Source: Pseudoleptotrichia goodfellowii (GTDB taxonomy: Bacteria > Fusobacteriota > Fusobacteriia > Fusobacteriales > Leptotrichiaceae). Taken from it: DNA of 64,000 nt. Positions 1 to 8,510 of the stretch are shown here, in pieces (within the stretch, counting starts at the first letter, position 1; every line of letters starts with the position of its first letter). Made by a program: the position numbers and the translations under genes. The notes under the pieces were generated by a model. It was not told where the DNA came from. It was given only the letters and a program-made list of their open reading frames with translations, and made no database searches. The stretch lies in contig NZ_AP019822.1 of the NCBI RefSeq assembly GCF_007990505.1, forward strand, positions 2,105,568-2,169,567, given 5' to 3'.

Positions 1-255
1 ATAACCTTTCAATACCAGTTTATCTACAAATCTGGTAACTGTCGAAGGAGCTATTGTCAATGCTTCTGATATTTTATTTACAGACAGCCCGTCCTTCTCT
101 TCTTCAAGTAATACCATAAGAAAAGCATGTGTAGGACATATGCCCATCCTGCCGAAAGATTCTTCGGCTACTTTGTTTACAACTCTGAACAGCCTTGATA
201 TGGTGAAATATAGACAATTATTTATCTGCATTTCACCTTTACTGCAATTTTTCAT
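1..255 (-). CDS. MarR-family transcriptional regulator, N-terminal part (runs off window)
   Basis: The first 85 codons of a gene read leftward off the window edge. The start ATG at 253-255 has an AAAGGAAG ribosome site just upstream. The visible protein begins MKNCSKGEMQINNCLYFTIS and contains a winged-helix-like stretch in which LSVNKISEALTIAPSTVTRF fits the recognition helix-turn-helix of MarR proteins. The segment FGRMGICPTHAFLMVLLEEE matches the dimerisation-to-DNA-binding junction of that family. The target genes cannot be judged because the gene continues outside. The family call is an inference from motif shape; the ORF itself is directly seen. Confidence 0.7.
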   Translation of the reverse strand, partial: MKNCSKGEMQINNCLYFTISRLFRVVNKVAEESFGRMGICPTHAFLMVLLEEEKDGLSVNKISEALTIAPSTVTRFVDKLVLKGY

Positions 256-361
256 ATTCAGTCACTTCCTTTTTGTCTTTTCTCTTATCGGATTTCCCGA
301 CATTCTATTTAAAATTTTTATAACCTTTTCGTACAAATGCTAACATACTGCTTTAATTTTG

Positions 362-1429
362 TCAATTTTCTTTATTAATTTCAGGTTTTTCAAAATAAAA
401 AGTTATTCCCAATTTCAAAACTATATATACCGGAATAGCAATAAATGCTCCGCCTATGCCGAATAACGCTCCGCCTATCAACACAACAAGAAGAGTTGTA
501 ATAGGATGAATGTCTACAGATTTACTTGTAAGCCACGGTTTTATTATATTTGCTTCTATAGTCTGCAATATTGTTATCAATACGATAATTATTACAACCA
601 GTTTAAAGGATTTTGTAGCGGCATAAAATATTACCGGAATAAGCCCTATAAAAGGCCCTATGAAAGGTATTACATTTCCTGCACCTATTATCATTGAAAA
701 CAGTGAACTGTACTCCATTTTCAGAAAGAAAAATATTACGTAAGAGCATATTCCTACGATAAGACTGTCCAAAACAGTTACTTTTATATATTTTCCGATC
801 GCATCGTCCATCTGTTTTATTAGCGGTATCCATTCTTCTCTGTCAAATTTTCTCAACAGGTTTTTTATTCCTTCATCTATATTGTCATAGCTGAATATAA
901 GCATTATTGTAAAAATCGGTGTCATAAACAGAAAACTGAATGTTCCTGTCAAAAGTGAGACACTGGAATTTAAAACTTTTAAAAAATTCGTAAATATGAC
1001 TTCTTTGGAATTTATTATGGAATCTCTGATGTTTATATTATTTTGTGCCATAAAAGAAATCAGATTTTTCTGAAGATTTTCCTGATTTTTTATAAAAAAC
1101 TCTATAAGGCTTGACAGTTGTGCCGCTACTAACGGTATGAATGCAAGTATTACGTATATAAAAAATATAAAAAATATTAATAAAACCAACGATATAGCTA
1201 CTTTTCTGTTTATTTTCAAATTTTCGTTCAACATATCTATAAAAGGCATAAGTGAATACACTATGACAAAAGACAGAATAAAAGGAAACAGTGTTCCCGT
1301 TATTATTTGAACAGATTTTTCAAAATACACGTATACTTTAAAAAACAGAAGTACCGTAAGCAGTCCCAATACTGTTACAGTAAGGATATTCCTCCATTTC
1401 TTAAATTTTTCTTCATCATAAAAATCCAT
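362..1429 (-). CDS. AI-2E/PerM-family membrane transporter
   Basis: A 355-residue polytopic inner-membrane protein with hydrophobic segments in the pattern of the AI-2E transporter family (PerM, TqsA, YtvI): two or three near the N-terminus (about residues 15-90), a central soluble loop (about 100-200), and a C-terminal cluster containing the family-typical run GNVIPFIGPFIGLIP (about residues 250-265) and GGALFGIGGAFIAIP. Length is normal for the family. Members export small molecules or act as ion antiporters, and substrate cannot be predicted here. It lies 26 bp downstream of der on the same strand and may be cotranscribed with it. The SD-like AAGGAG is about 12 nt from the ATG, which is rather far. 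Confidence 0.85.
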   Translation of the reverse strand: MDFYDEEKFKKWRNILTVTVLGLLTVLLFFKVYVYFEKSVQIITGTLFPFILSFVIVYSLMPFIDMLNENLKINRKVAISLVLLIFFIFFIYVILAFIPLVAAQLSSLIEFFIKNQENLQKNLISFMAQNNINIRDSIINSKEVIFTNFLKVLNSSVSLLTGTFSFLFMTPIFTIMLIFSYDNIDEGIKNLLRKFDREEWIPLIKQMDDAIGKYIKVTVLDSLIVGICSYVIFFFLKMEYSSLFSMIIGAGNVIPFIGPFIGLIPVIFYAATKSFKLVVIIIVLITILQTIEANIIKPWLTSKSVDIHPITTLLVVLIGGALFGIGGAFIAIPVYIVLKLGITFYFEKPEINKEN

Positions 1430-1455
1430 ATTTTTTTATATCTCCTTTTCTAATT

Positions 1456-2775
1456 CTAATAATTTTCATTTTTCTTATTAAACACTATGCTTATCGGACA
1501 GCCCTCAAATCCGAAATATTCTCTCAATTTATTTTCTATATATCTTTGATAAGAAAAATGTATTAAGTCCGGATTATTTGAGAAAAATACAAATTTAGGC
1601 GGTGCCTGTCCTATCTGCGTTCCGTAATTTATTTTTACCGCTCGGCCTTTTCTTGTAGGAACAGGATTTTGTGCTATCATTTCCGCTAAAATCTGATTTA
1701 ATAATCCTGTTGTTATTTTTTTATGATATTCTTCATTTATAAATTTAGCCTGTTCCAGTATTGACACAGTTCTTTTCCCTGTGAGTGCCGACATTGTAAT
1801 AATCGGTGCATAATCCAGAAACGGCAAATCCGCTTTTACAAGTTCGGTAAAATGTTTTACGCTGTTATTGTCTTTTTCTATAAGATCCCATTTATTTACG
1901 GCTATTATGATAGGTTTCTTTTCTTCATATATAAGTCCTGCCACTCTTTTATCCTGATCCGTCAAAAGCTCTGTAGCATCAAGCATAAGAACACATACAT
2001 TGGCTCTTTTTATGGATTTTACAGCTCTCAAAACACTGTAATATTCGATAGAGTCTTCTATTTTCGACTTTCTTCTTATTCCTGCAGTATCTATCAATGT
2101 ATAAGTTTCTCCGTCATATTTCAGAGCCGAGTCTATAGCATCTCTTGTTGTTCCTGCTATATCACTTACGATAGATCTTTCTTCATTTAAAAGTTTATTT
2201 ATAAGAGAGGATTTTCCTGCATTAGGTCTCCCCAATATCGCAATACAAAGCCCTTCTTCAGTCTGCTTTTCTTTTTTATTGTCAAATTTTGCTATTACAG
2301 CATCGAGCAAATCTCCCAAGTTGATTTTATGCTCTCCTGAAATTCCTATAACTTCTTCAAATCCCAAAGCATAAAATTCAAGAATATTGTCCTGTTCTCT
2401 CATATAATTATCTATTTTATTTACTGCTACAACTACTTTTTTGTCCTTTTTTCTCAATATATTTGCTATATCTTCGTCAAGTCCTGTAATTCCCGCTTTA
2501 CCGTCAACCAGAAATATTACTACATCCGCTTCATCTATGGCAACCTGTGCCTGTTCTTTTATTTTTCTCATCATAAAATCATCGGTTTTAGGCTCAAGCC
2601 CTCCCGTATCGACAAGTATAAAATTTTTTCCCGACCATTCTGTTTCACGATAAAGTCTGTCCCTTGTAACTCCGGGCTCATCTTTTACTATGGATAATCT
2701 GTCCCCTACCAGTTTATTAAATAATGTGGATTTTCCTACGTTAGGTCTTCCCACTATTGCTACTACCTGTTTCAT
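1456..2775 (-). CDS. der: GTPase Der (EngA), ribosome assembly
   Basis: A 439-residue protein with the tandem two-GTPase architecture unique to Der. The first P-loop is GRPNVGKS at residues 9-16, with DTGG (G3) and NKID (G4). The second P-loop is GRPNAGKS at about residue 182, followed by DTAG and NKWD. A C-terminal KH-like domain (last ~90 residues) carries the usual TRKGRAVKINY-type segment. Der is an essential cytoplasmic GTPase acting in 50S subunit maturation. Length is typical. The start ATG at 2775 has an AAGGAGG site upstream. Read with the downstream membrane protein gene. Confidence 0.97.
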   Translation of the reverse strand: MKQVVAIVGRPNVGKSTLFNKLVGDRLSIVKDEPGVTRDRLYRETEWSGKNFILVDTGGLEPKTDDFMMRKIKEQAQVAIDEADVVIFLVDGKAGITGLDEDIANILRKKDKKVVVAVNKIDNYMREQDNILEFYALGFEEVIGISGEHKINLGDLLDAVIAKFDNKKEKQTEEGLCIAILGRPNAGKSSLINKLLNEERSIVSDIAGTTRDAIDSALKYDGETYTLIDTAGIRRKSKIEDSIEYYSVLRAVKSIKRANVCVLMLDATELLTDQDKRVAGLIYEEKKPIIIAVNKWDLIEKDNNSVKHFTELVKADLPFLDYAPIITMSALTGKRTVSILEQAKFINEEYHKKITTGLLNQILAEMIAQNPVPTRKGRAVKINYGTQIGQAPPKFVFFSNNPDLIHFSYQRYIENKLREYFGFEGCPISIVFNKKNENY

Positions 2776-2950
2776 TTTTCCTCCTTATTTATCAATGAAG
2801 CACGTTCTTCTTAATGAAATATTCTTAATTTATATAATAATCTGTTTTAAACATTGAAAATAATTAAATTTTTTAAGATAATAATTATTTCTTATGTTCT
2901 ATTATACATTTTAATCTGTTTTTTTACAAGAGGAGAAATTTTTCAAATAA

Positions 2951-2980
2951 AAGAGCCGAGCTTTAAGTTCGACTTTTTTA
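2951..2980 (-). terminator. Rho-independent terminator downstream of the last CDI immunity gene
   Basis: An 8-bp stem (arms 2954-2961 and 2967-2974, one mismatch and one G-U pair) with a 5-nt loop is flanked by A/T runs on both sides, so it can stop transcription of the cassette array from the right; read on the plus strand it has a run of six T. It marks the left end of the CDI region. Confidence 0.6.
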
Positions 2981-3001
2981 TTTAAGTTATTTTTTATTCT
3001 A

Positions 3002-3526
3002 TTATTTAAAGATAGTGTATCTGATTACAAAGAGTATAATAAAAATTCTGCCATAACATAAGGAAATATTAAACAATAAAATATCTCGGGATTTAGTTTT
3101 AAAATAAGCCCATAATAAAACAATAAAACTTAATATGAAATATATTGATACAAAATACAGCATTGACATATTTCCAAATTTATCTCCAAGTCCGTATACA
3201 GAATTTATAGCAGTTGTTTTGTCAGCAACTCCCCATAAATAATAACAATAAGTATTTTCTACTAAGAAATAAAAAGGATAAATCTTATAATAATATACAT
3301 CTTCTTCATCACATAAATTTCTTTTTTTATTAATAATATTAGAAATCAAATGAGCTATATAACCTATAAACAAATACAAAAACAGATATTTTTCTTCTTT
3401 TATATATATTTTCCTATAAAAATTAATAGTTGCTCTGGTAAATTCCACTAATATATGACCAAATCCTAAAAGAATAGGAACTTCTTTAAAAACTCTATCT
3501 AATATTTTATTTAAAATTTTTTTCAT
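3002..3526 (-). CDS. Predicted multi-pass membrane immunity protein of cassette 1
   Basis: No family recognised. 174 residues with about four hydrophobic segments (roughly residues 15-35, 48-65, 118-140 and 148-170), so an inner-membrane protein. It starts 15 bp after the stop of the orphan toxin gene at 3542 and has its own SD (AGAGG, 6 nt from the ATG), the standard position of a CDI immunity gene. A membrane immunity protein suggests a toxin that acts on or crosses the inner membrane. It is the last gene of the array and is followed by a terminator. The immunity role is inferred from position only. Confidence 0.6.
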   Translation of the reverse strand: MKKILNKILDRVFKEVPILLGFGHILVEFTRATINFYRKIYIKEEKYLFLYLFIGYIAHLISNIINKKRNLCDEEDVYYYKIYPFYFLVENTYCYYLWGVADKTTAINSVYGLGDKFGNMSMLYFVSIYFILSFIVLLWAYFKTKSRDILLFNISLCYGRIFIILFVIRYTIFK

Positions 3527-3541
3527 TTAATACCTCTTCCA

Positions 3542-5275
3542 TTAATGACTTGTAATTTCTTCTATATCTGTATACTGTATTCTAAGGTTAGGAACTTTTA
3601 ATTTTAGACTTCTTGGCTTAAAATACACATCCGGATTTTTTGTTTTTTCGTATTCTTTATATAATTTTATTCTTTCTTTTGATTCAGAAACATCTTTTAT
3701 CATATGCGAACCATTAGATAAAGAACTATTTACTATTCCAACATCTCTCATTGTCAAATTACTTTTATTTTTAATATTTTTAAATAAATATTTATCTTCT
3801 GAAAAACGAAAATCAGAAACTTCTTTTCTAGTTTTTTCTATATAGGCAACTCCTATTAAAATATTTTTTTTCTTGAGTTCATCTCCTATTTCAGGCTCTT
3901 TAATCTCTTTACTATTTTGATATGCATTATCAAATACTCCTCCACTTACACTAGTAATCACAAATTTTAAAACTTTATGACCGCCCGAAAGTAATTTTCC
4001 TAAACCATCTGTAGCATACGAAGCAGCGACTCCTACAAGTGATCCTTCTATAAAATCTAAATCTTTTGCTAAGGCTTTATTTTCTCTTAAAATTTCTGCA
4101 CCATCTTTTTCAGTTATATTATACATTTTTGCTAATTTATTAATATCTTCATTAGCTCTTTCTTTTAAAGTTGTTTGAGCATATTTATAATAGACTGTAT
4201 TTTCTAAACGTTCTATATTTCCTAAAAAATCCCCCACATGTTCACCAAAATCAGCTTTGCTGTAATCTTTTCCGTCTGGCTTTGTCTGTATCGGTATATT
4301 TCCTTCCTCATACGTCTTGTTAAAGAAGTCATTCGTTGCTCTTCCCGTACTTTCCAACCCTTTTTCTTCCGAACCTTCTGGTACTTTTCTTTGTCTTCCT
4401 TCTACTTTTCCTATTACATGACTGCCTTCTTCTGTTATCGTTCCGATTAACCCTGCTCTGTCTTGGTTTTCTTTTGCTTCTGTGTTTATTTTTATCGTAT
4501 GTTTTCCGTCTTTTCCTACATATGCTGTTCCTGCCTTTATATTTCCTTTCTCATCTATCAGTTGCGGTGCTTTGTCCGGTGTCGTAAATATAATATTTAC
4601 ATCATATCCTAAATCCTTATACGTATCTTTTAATGTCTTTGATATATCTTCCTGAGTCGTTGATTTTCTTAATCTTTCTCCCCCTATATTTTCTATCGTT
4701 CTTTGGAGTCTTCCTTCACTTAACTGTCCTAAGAAGTTTCTGTTATCGTCTCCTCTGTCATTTAATGATTCTTTTATTGCTCTTCCTATATCTTTTATCT
4801 CATCTTTTGCTTTTCCTATATCTTCTTTAAGTTTTGAAGGATTTGTTGCATAATCTATTGTCTGTCCTTCTATATACACATTTGTACTGCTGTGGTCATC
4901 TCTTGTTGTTTCATTAGCTTTGCTTCTGTCTCTGTTTATAGGGCTTCCTGTTGTACTTCCTATTTCTACATTTCCTATTACTGTATGTCGTGTTATGCCT
5001 TCTTTTCTATGGCTTTCATTGTTTACACCTACTCCATTGACTTTTGCTCCGCCTTTTCCAAAGTCCACTCCTATTGAGCCGCCTGTTGTCGTTAGATTAT
5101 CGTGATTGTATAAGTCTGTTCCTTTGTATTCATTTATCTTTAGCTTTCCGTTTCCTTCTACTCCTATTATTCCTGCCGTATTTTCCACTTTCCCTATTGT
5201 AAGGTTACTTCCTTCTCCTAAGATAAATGTTGTCTGATTATCTACATAGGCTCTGCTTCCGTTTGGGAAGTTCAT
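3542..5275 (-). CDS. Orphan CdiA C-terminal toxin cassette 1 (pretoxin type A, unrecognised toxin)
   Basis: 577 residues, starting MNFPNGSRAYVDNQ. Residues ~4-348 are nearly identical to residues ~1970-2312 of the full-length CdiA at 23840-31588, including the type A pretoxin with GTITEEGSHVIG and the end motif FGEHVGD. Residues ~349-577 are unrelated to the other toxins. They contain a glycine-rich hydrophobic stretch (GSLVGVAASYATDGLGKLL) and the segment DVGIVNSSLSNGSHMIKDV; no family was recognised. No signal peptide or secretion domain is present, so the protein cannot be exported by CdiB as it stands. The ATG lies in the stem of the boundary hairpin and no good SD precedes it, so this is probably a silent donor cassette. 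Confidence 0.8.
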   Translation of the reverse strand: MNFPNGSRAYVDNQTTFILGEGSNLTIGKVENTAGIIGVEGNGKLKINEYKGTDLYNHDNLTTTGGSIGVDFGKGGAKVNGVGVNNESHRKEGITRHTVIGNVEIGSTTGSPINRDRSKANETTRDDHSSTNVYIEGQTIDYATNPSKLKEDIGKAKDEIKDIGRAIKESLNDRGDDNRNFLGQLSEGRLQRTIENIGGERLRKSTTQEDISKTLKDTYKDLGYDVNIIFTTPDKAPQLIDEKGNIKAGTAYVGKDGKHTIKINTEAKENQDRAGLIGTITEEGSHVIGKVEGRQRKVPEGSEEKGLESTGRATNDFFNKTYEEGNIPIQTKPDGKDYSKADFGEHVGDFLGNIERLENTVYYKYAQTTLKERANEDINKLAKMYNITEKDGAEILRENKALAKDLDFIEGSLVGVAASYATDGLGKLLSGGHKVLKFVITSVSGGVFDNAYQNSKEIKEPEIGDELKKKNILIGVAYIEKTRKEVSDFRFSEDKYLFKNIKNKSNLTMRDVGIVNSSLSNGSHMIKDVSESKERIKLYKEYEKTKNPDVYFKPRSLKLKVPNLRIQYTDIEEITSH

Positions 5276-5349
5276 GAGGGCTCATTGCCGCCCTCATACT
5301 CCCGCTACCCGCGACCTTCGCTCCTTTCAGTCGGCTTCGGTAATGCGGG
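5273..5349 (-). repeat. Cassette-boundary hairpin repeat, copy 1
   Basis: On the minus strand the unit runs from a CCCGCATT edge through a stretch containing AAAGGAG and GCGGGTAGCGGGAG to an 8-bp stem ATGAGGGC/GCCCTCAT with a GGCAATGA loop; the last two bases of the stem plus G form the ATG of cassette 1. The CCCGC and GCGGG blocks can pair as an outer stem. Homology to cdiA starts directly after it. Confidence 0.85.
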
Positions 5350-5448
5350 TTTACATTATGTTTTCTTACACATTCTGAGTCACACATTCACTATTTATAA
5401 TATTAATGTTTATATATTTTTATTTTTACTTTAACTAATTATTATTTT

Positions 5449-5940
5449 TTAAATATTCGGAACCCAAAAGTAAAAACCTTTCTTATCAAAACTTATACTT
5501 GTTTCTCTTATTGCCTTATAAATTTCTTCTGTATCAGTATTTTTTATAAGAATTTCAAAAACAAATCCTTTTTGCATATATCCTGTAGCGATTTCATATT
5601 TTTCATTATTTTTTCCTAATATTCTTAAAAGTTCTTCCTCCATTTCATACTCTTTTAAAGTACTATTTGTGAATTTCATTTCATGAATATTTTTATTTAT
5701 ATTCATTGTTCCTATAATTTTTCCATTAAAATATAGATTTATTTTTTTAAGAATTAAATTTTCCGGAAAATTATTTGATTCAAAACAGACATTTTCAAGA
5801 GATGTATAAATTTCTATATTAGGCACATTACCTTCAAACCTACCAGACGAAATATTATAATGATTTCTATCTGTATGTCTTACACATGCCTTTAAAAATA
5901 ACAGAATTATAATTATAACTATAACTATTAATTTTTTCAT
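5449..5940 (-). CDS. Predicted lipoprotein immunity protein of cassette 2
   Basis: 163 residues. The N-terminus MKKLIVIVIIIILLFLKAC is a lipoprotein signal peptide with the lipobox cysteine at residue 19, so the mature protein should be anchored in the envelope. The rest is a soluble mixed alpha/beta domain with no recognised family. The start lies 2 bp after the toxin stop and its SD (GGAGG) sits inside the last codons of the toxin gene, giving translational coupling. An envelope-exposed immunity protein implies that the paired toxin works in the periplasm or on the membrane. The role is inferred from position. The gap 5350-5448 holds no recognisable gene or strong promoter. Confidence 0.65.
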   Translation of the reverse strand: MKKLIVIVIIIILLFLKACVRHTDRNHYNISSGRFEGNVPNIEIYTSLENVCFESNNFPENLILKKINLYFNGKIIGTMNINKNIHEMKFTNSTLKEYEMEEELLRILGKNNEKYEIATGYMQKGFVFEILIKNTDTEEIYKAIRETSISFDKKGFYFWVPNI

Positions 5941-5942
5941 TT

Positions 5943-7676
5943 TTATTTACCTCCTGAGATTCTATTGATTCTATTTTTTATTCTATTTCTTTCTTTCTCT
6001 ATTTTAAACTTTAAATCTTCATCATATTCAATTAATTCTTTATATCCTATATACTCTATTTTCCGATTTTTCGACCATTCTTTTAATTCTTTATAATTAG
6101 TTGAGACAATTGTTCCTAATACAAAAATATCAATCCTTTCGCCAAATGTAGACTTATCATTTATTCCTGTACCAAATCTTATCCAATTATATACGTCAAT
6201 ACCATGCATTCCTTTATCAATACTTATACCTCCACCTTTAAGAACATATGTATAATAATTAAAAGTTCCTATATTTACAGGATCTTTAATAATTTTTGTT
6301 AATTTATTATTAAGAACAACTTCTTTTCCTGTCTCATATTCAATAAACTTCTTATTAGGTTCATCTCCTATGTATATCTTACCTCCTTTAATATTATGAA
6401 AAACGGATTCTTTTTCATCAGCTGCTTCAAATTTTCCTTTTTTGAATTCTTCTATAGTTTTTACTGAATTTAACGACTGATAATAATAGTTTATTTTTTC
6501 TCTATATACCATATCAACTATTCTTCCACTATTGTATTTTTTCCAATCAATCGAATATTTCTTACCATATGTTTCTTGAAAAGATTGTTGTACTTTTTCC
6601 TGTTTTAGCTTAGTGTCAAACCAAATCGCACTGGCATTAAATACACTAACAATTTTTTTATCCCCCGTAACTTCACTATTAGGATCAAACTTAGCATATT
6701 CAAAGTCATATGGATTTACTTTCTTGTCACTCTTTCCTTTTGTTCTGTCTTCTATTTCCTTATACGCTATCTCTCCTGCTGCCGTTCCTTTTTCCTGTCC
6801 TTCTCCATTAGGTTTCGTTCTTCCTCTGTCAAACTCGTCTCTTATCCCCCACTCTCTTCCTATTCCTGCTCTTATCTCGTCTTCATTCGCATTCTCATTT
6901 ATATAGATTTTTCCTGTTACCTTATCATAAAAGTAATTTATCTCCTGTCCCTGTTCTCTTACCTGAGCTATTCTGTCTTTTATCTTTTCAGGTAAGTTAG
7001 GATCATCTGGATTAAATCTTCCTCCTATCCCAAGTCGTTTCTGTACTTCAGGGTCACTTAAATCTCCTTCTGCTATTAACTTCATATCTGGAGCTGTCTT
7101 TACCCTTATAATATTTTCCTTTATCTCTTCATATCTTCTCTTTTCTGATTGTGATATGTCGCTGTTATCATCTCCTCTTAGGATATTGTCTATTTTCTTT
7201 AAGGCTCCTTCTACCGTTGCACTTCCTTCAAGTACTGCTATCCCTACATCTTCTTTAAACTTTGCAGGATGTAATGCATAATCTATAGTCTGACTTTCTA
7301 CATATACATTTGTACTGCTATGGTCATCTCTTGTTGTTTCATTGGCTTTACTTCTGTCTCTATTTATAGGGCTTCCTGTTGCACTTCCTATTTCCACATT
7401 TCCTATTACTGTATGTCTTGTTATGCCTTCTTTTCTGTGGTTTTCATTACTTATTCCTGCTCCGCTTGTTCCTATTGAACCGCCTGTTGTTGTCAGATTG
7501 TCATGATTGTATAAGTCTTTTCCTTTGTATTCATTTATCTTTAGCTTTCCGTTTCCTTCTACTCCTATTATTCCTGCTGTGTTTTCCACTTTCCCTATTG
7601 TAAGGTTACTTCCTTCTCCCAAGATAAATGTTGTCTGATTATCTACATAGGCTCTGCTGCCGTTTGGGAAATTCAT
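5943..7676 (-). CDS. Orphan CdiA C-terminal toxin cassette 2 (pretoxin type B, GTxNxYTY toxin)
   Basis: 577 residues, MNFPNGSRAYVDNQ start. The first ~115 residues match CdiA, then the protein switches to the type B pretoxin (NPYDFEYAKFDPNSEVTGD, ending near residue 337), which CdiA lacks. Toxin residues ~338-577 share a domain with the toxin of cassette 6 (17065-18918): both have WKKY, REEINYY/REKINYY, ESVYHN/ESVFHN, an N-x-G-T-x-N-x-Y-T-Y motif and an HGI-DV-x-W-x-x-x-GT motif. The biochemical activity is unknown. The ATG is inside the boundary hairpin without an SD, which argues for a silent cassette. Confidence 0.8.
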   Translation of the reverse strand: MNFPNGSRAYVDNQTTFILGEGSNLTIGKVENTAGIIGVEGNGKLKINEYKGKDLYNHDNLTTTGGSIGTSGAGISNENHRKEGITRHTVIGNVEIGSATGSPINRDRSKANETTRDDHSSTNVYVESQTIDYALHPAKFKEDVGIAVLEGSATVEGALKKIDNILRGDDNSDISQSEKRRYEEIKENIIRVKTAPDMKLIAEGDLSDPEVQKRLGIGGRFNPDDPNLPEKIKDRIAQVREQGQEINYFYDKVTGKIYINENANEDEIRAGIGREWGIRDEFDRGRTKPNGEGQEKGTAAGEIAYKEIEDRTKGKSDKKVNPYDFEYAKFDPNSEVTGDKKIVSVFNASAIWFDTKLKQEKVQQSFQETYGKKYSIDWKKYNSGRIVDMVYREKINYYYQSLNSVKTIEEFKKGKFEAADEKESVFHNIKGGKIYIGDEPNKKFIEYETGKEVVLNNKLTKIIKDPVNIGTFNYYTYVLKGGGISIDKGMHGIDVYNWIRFGTGINDKSTFGERIDIFVLGTIVSTNYKELKEWSKNRKIEYIGYKELIEYDEDLKFKIEKERNRIKNRINRISGGK

Positions 7677-7750
7677 GAGGGCTCATTGCCGCCCTCATAC
7701 TCCCGCTACCCGCCTTCTCCGCTCCTTTCAGTCGACTCCGAAAATTTGGG
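7674..7750 (-). repeat. Cassette-boundary hairpin repeat, copy 2
   Basis: Same unit as at 5273-5349, with the 8-bp ATGAGGGC/GCCCTCAT stem and AAAGGAG block. The distal edge is degenerate (CCCAAATT in place of CCCGCATT). It carries the ATG of cassette 2. Confidence 0.85.
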
Positions 7751-7814
7751 ATTATATTTGATAATTTATTCTTTTATTATCTTCTTTATTTCTATTCTAT
7801 AATTATAAGAAAAA

Positions 7815-8510
7815 TTACATTTTCCTTCTCTTTCGAGAATTGTATAAACGTGAATATCTGGAATATCTTTTTTTAAAACTATTTTTTATTCTTTTTCTAT
7901 CCAGATTTTTTTTAAGTTTTTCTATATATGTTGCTATATTTAAGAAAATATAAATAAAAAATGTCCACTTTATTCCATGTACTGAATTTATAAATATTAT
8001 TCCTTCTATATTCATTAAATCGTCCGAACCTTCTCCGAAAGTATTTATAAAATCTATACTATTCATATATTTTATTTTCCCGTTAAATTTTATTTCCATA
8101 TCAATATCAGTCAAGTTAAATTTCTCATCGTTTTCCTTATACATGTTTATATAAAAATATCCTCTGCATGCCTTTTTATTCTCTATTTCTTTAATATCAT
8201 CCCGATATCCGGACTCACTTGTTCCCGGCAAAAATCCTACAATATATTCTCCATTCATCGCTATTTCTTTTATATTATCACAGGAAGGCACTCCTCTATG
8301 TTCTCCGAAACCTCTTGAACCGAAATATAATATTATCTTGTTGTCATTTTCCGTTCTGTATAAATCATAAGTATCATTGATTTTCATATATGTGTTTTGT
8401 ACATATTTTTCTGTTCTTATTGAATGAATGCATATGAGAGAAAATATAACATACGAAATCGTAGCTGAAATTACAAATAAATATAATTGATTATTTTTTC
8501 TTTTCTTCAT
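7815..8510 (-). CDS. Predicted membrane-anchored immunity protein of cassette 3
   Basis: No family recognised. Start chosen at the ATG 8508-8510, which has AGGTGA five bases upstream; an in-frame GTG three codons earlier is possible. The protein (about 231 residues) has one hydrophobic segment near residues 10-30, a central soluble domain of ~140 residues, a second hydrophobic segment near residue 190, and a very basic C-terminal tail. It overlaps the 3' end of the toxin gene (stop at 8491) by 20 bases, the coupling expected of an immunity gene. Immunity function is inferred from position. Confidence 0.6.
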   Translation of the reverse strand: MKKRKNNQLYLFVISATISYVIFSLICIHSIRTEKYVQNTYMKINDTYDLYRTENDNKIILYFGSRGFGEHRGVPSCDNIKEIAMNGEYIVGFLPGTSESGYRDDIKEIENKKACRGYFYINMYKENDEKFNLTDIDMEIKFNGKIKYMNSIDFINTFGEGSDDLMNIEGIIFINSVHGIKWTFFIYIFLNIATYIEKLKKNLDRKRIKNSFKKRYSRYSRLYNSRKRRKM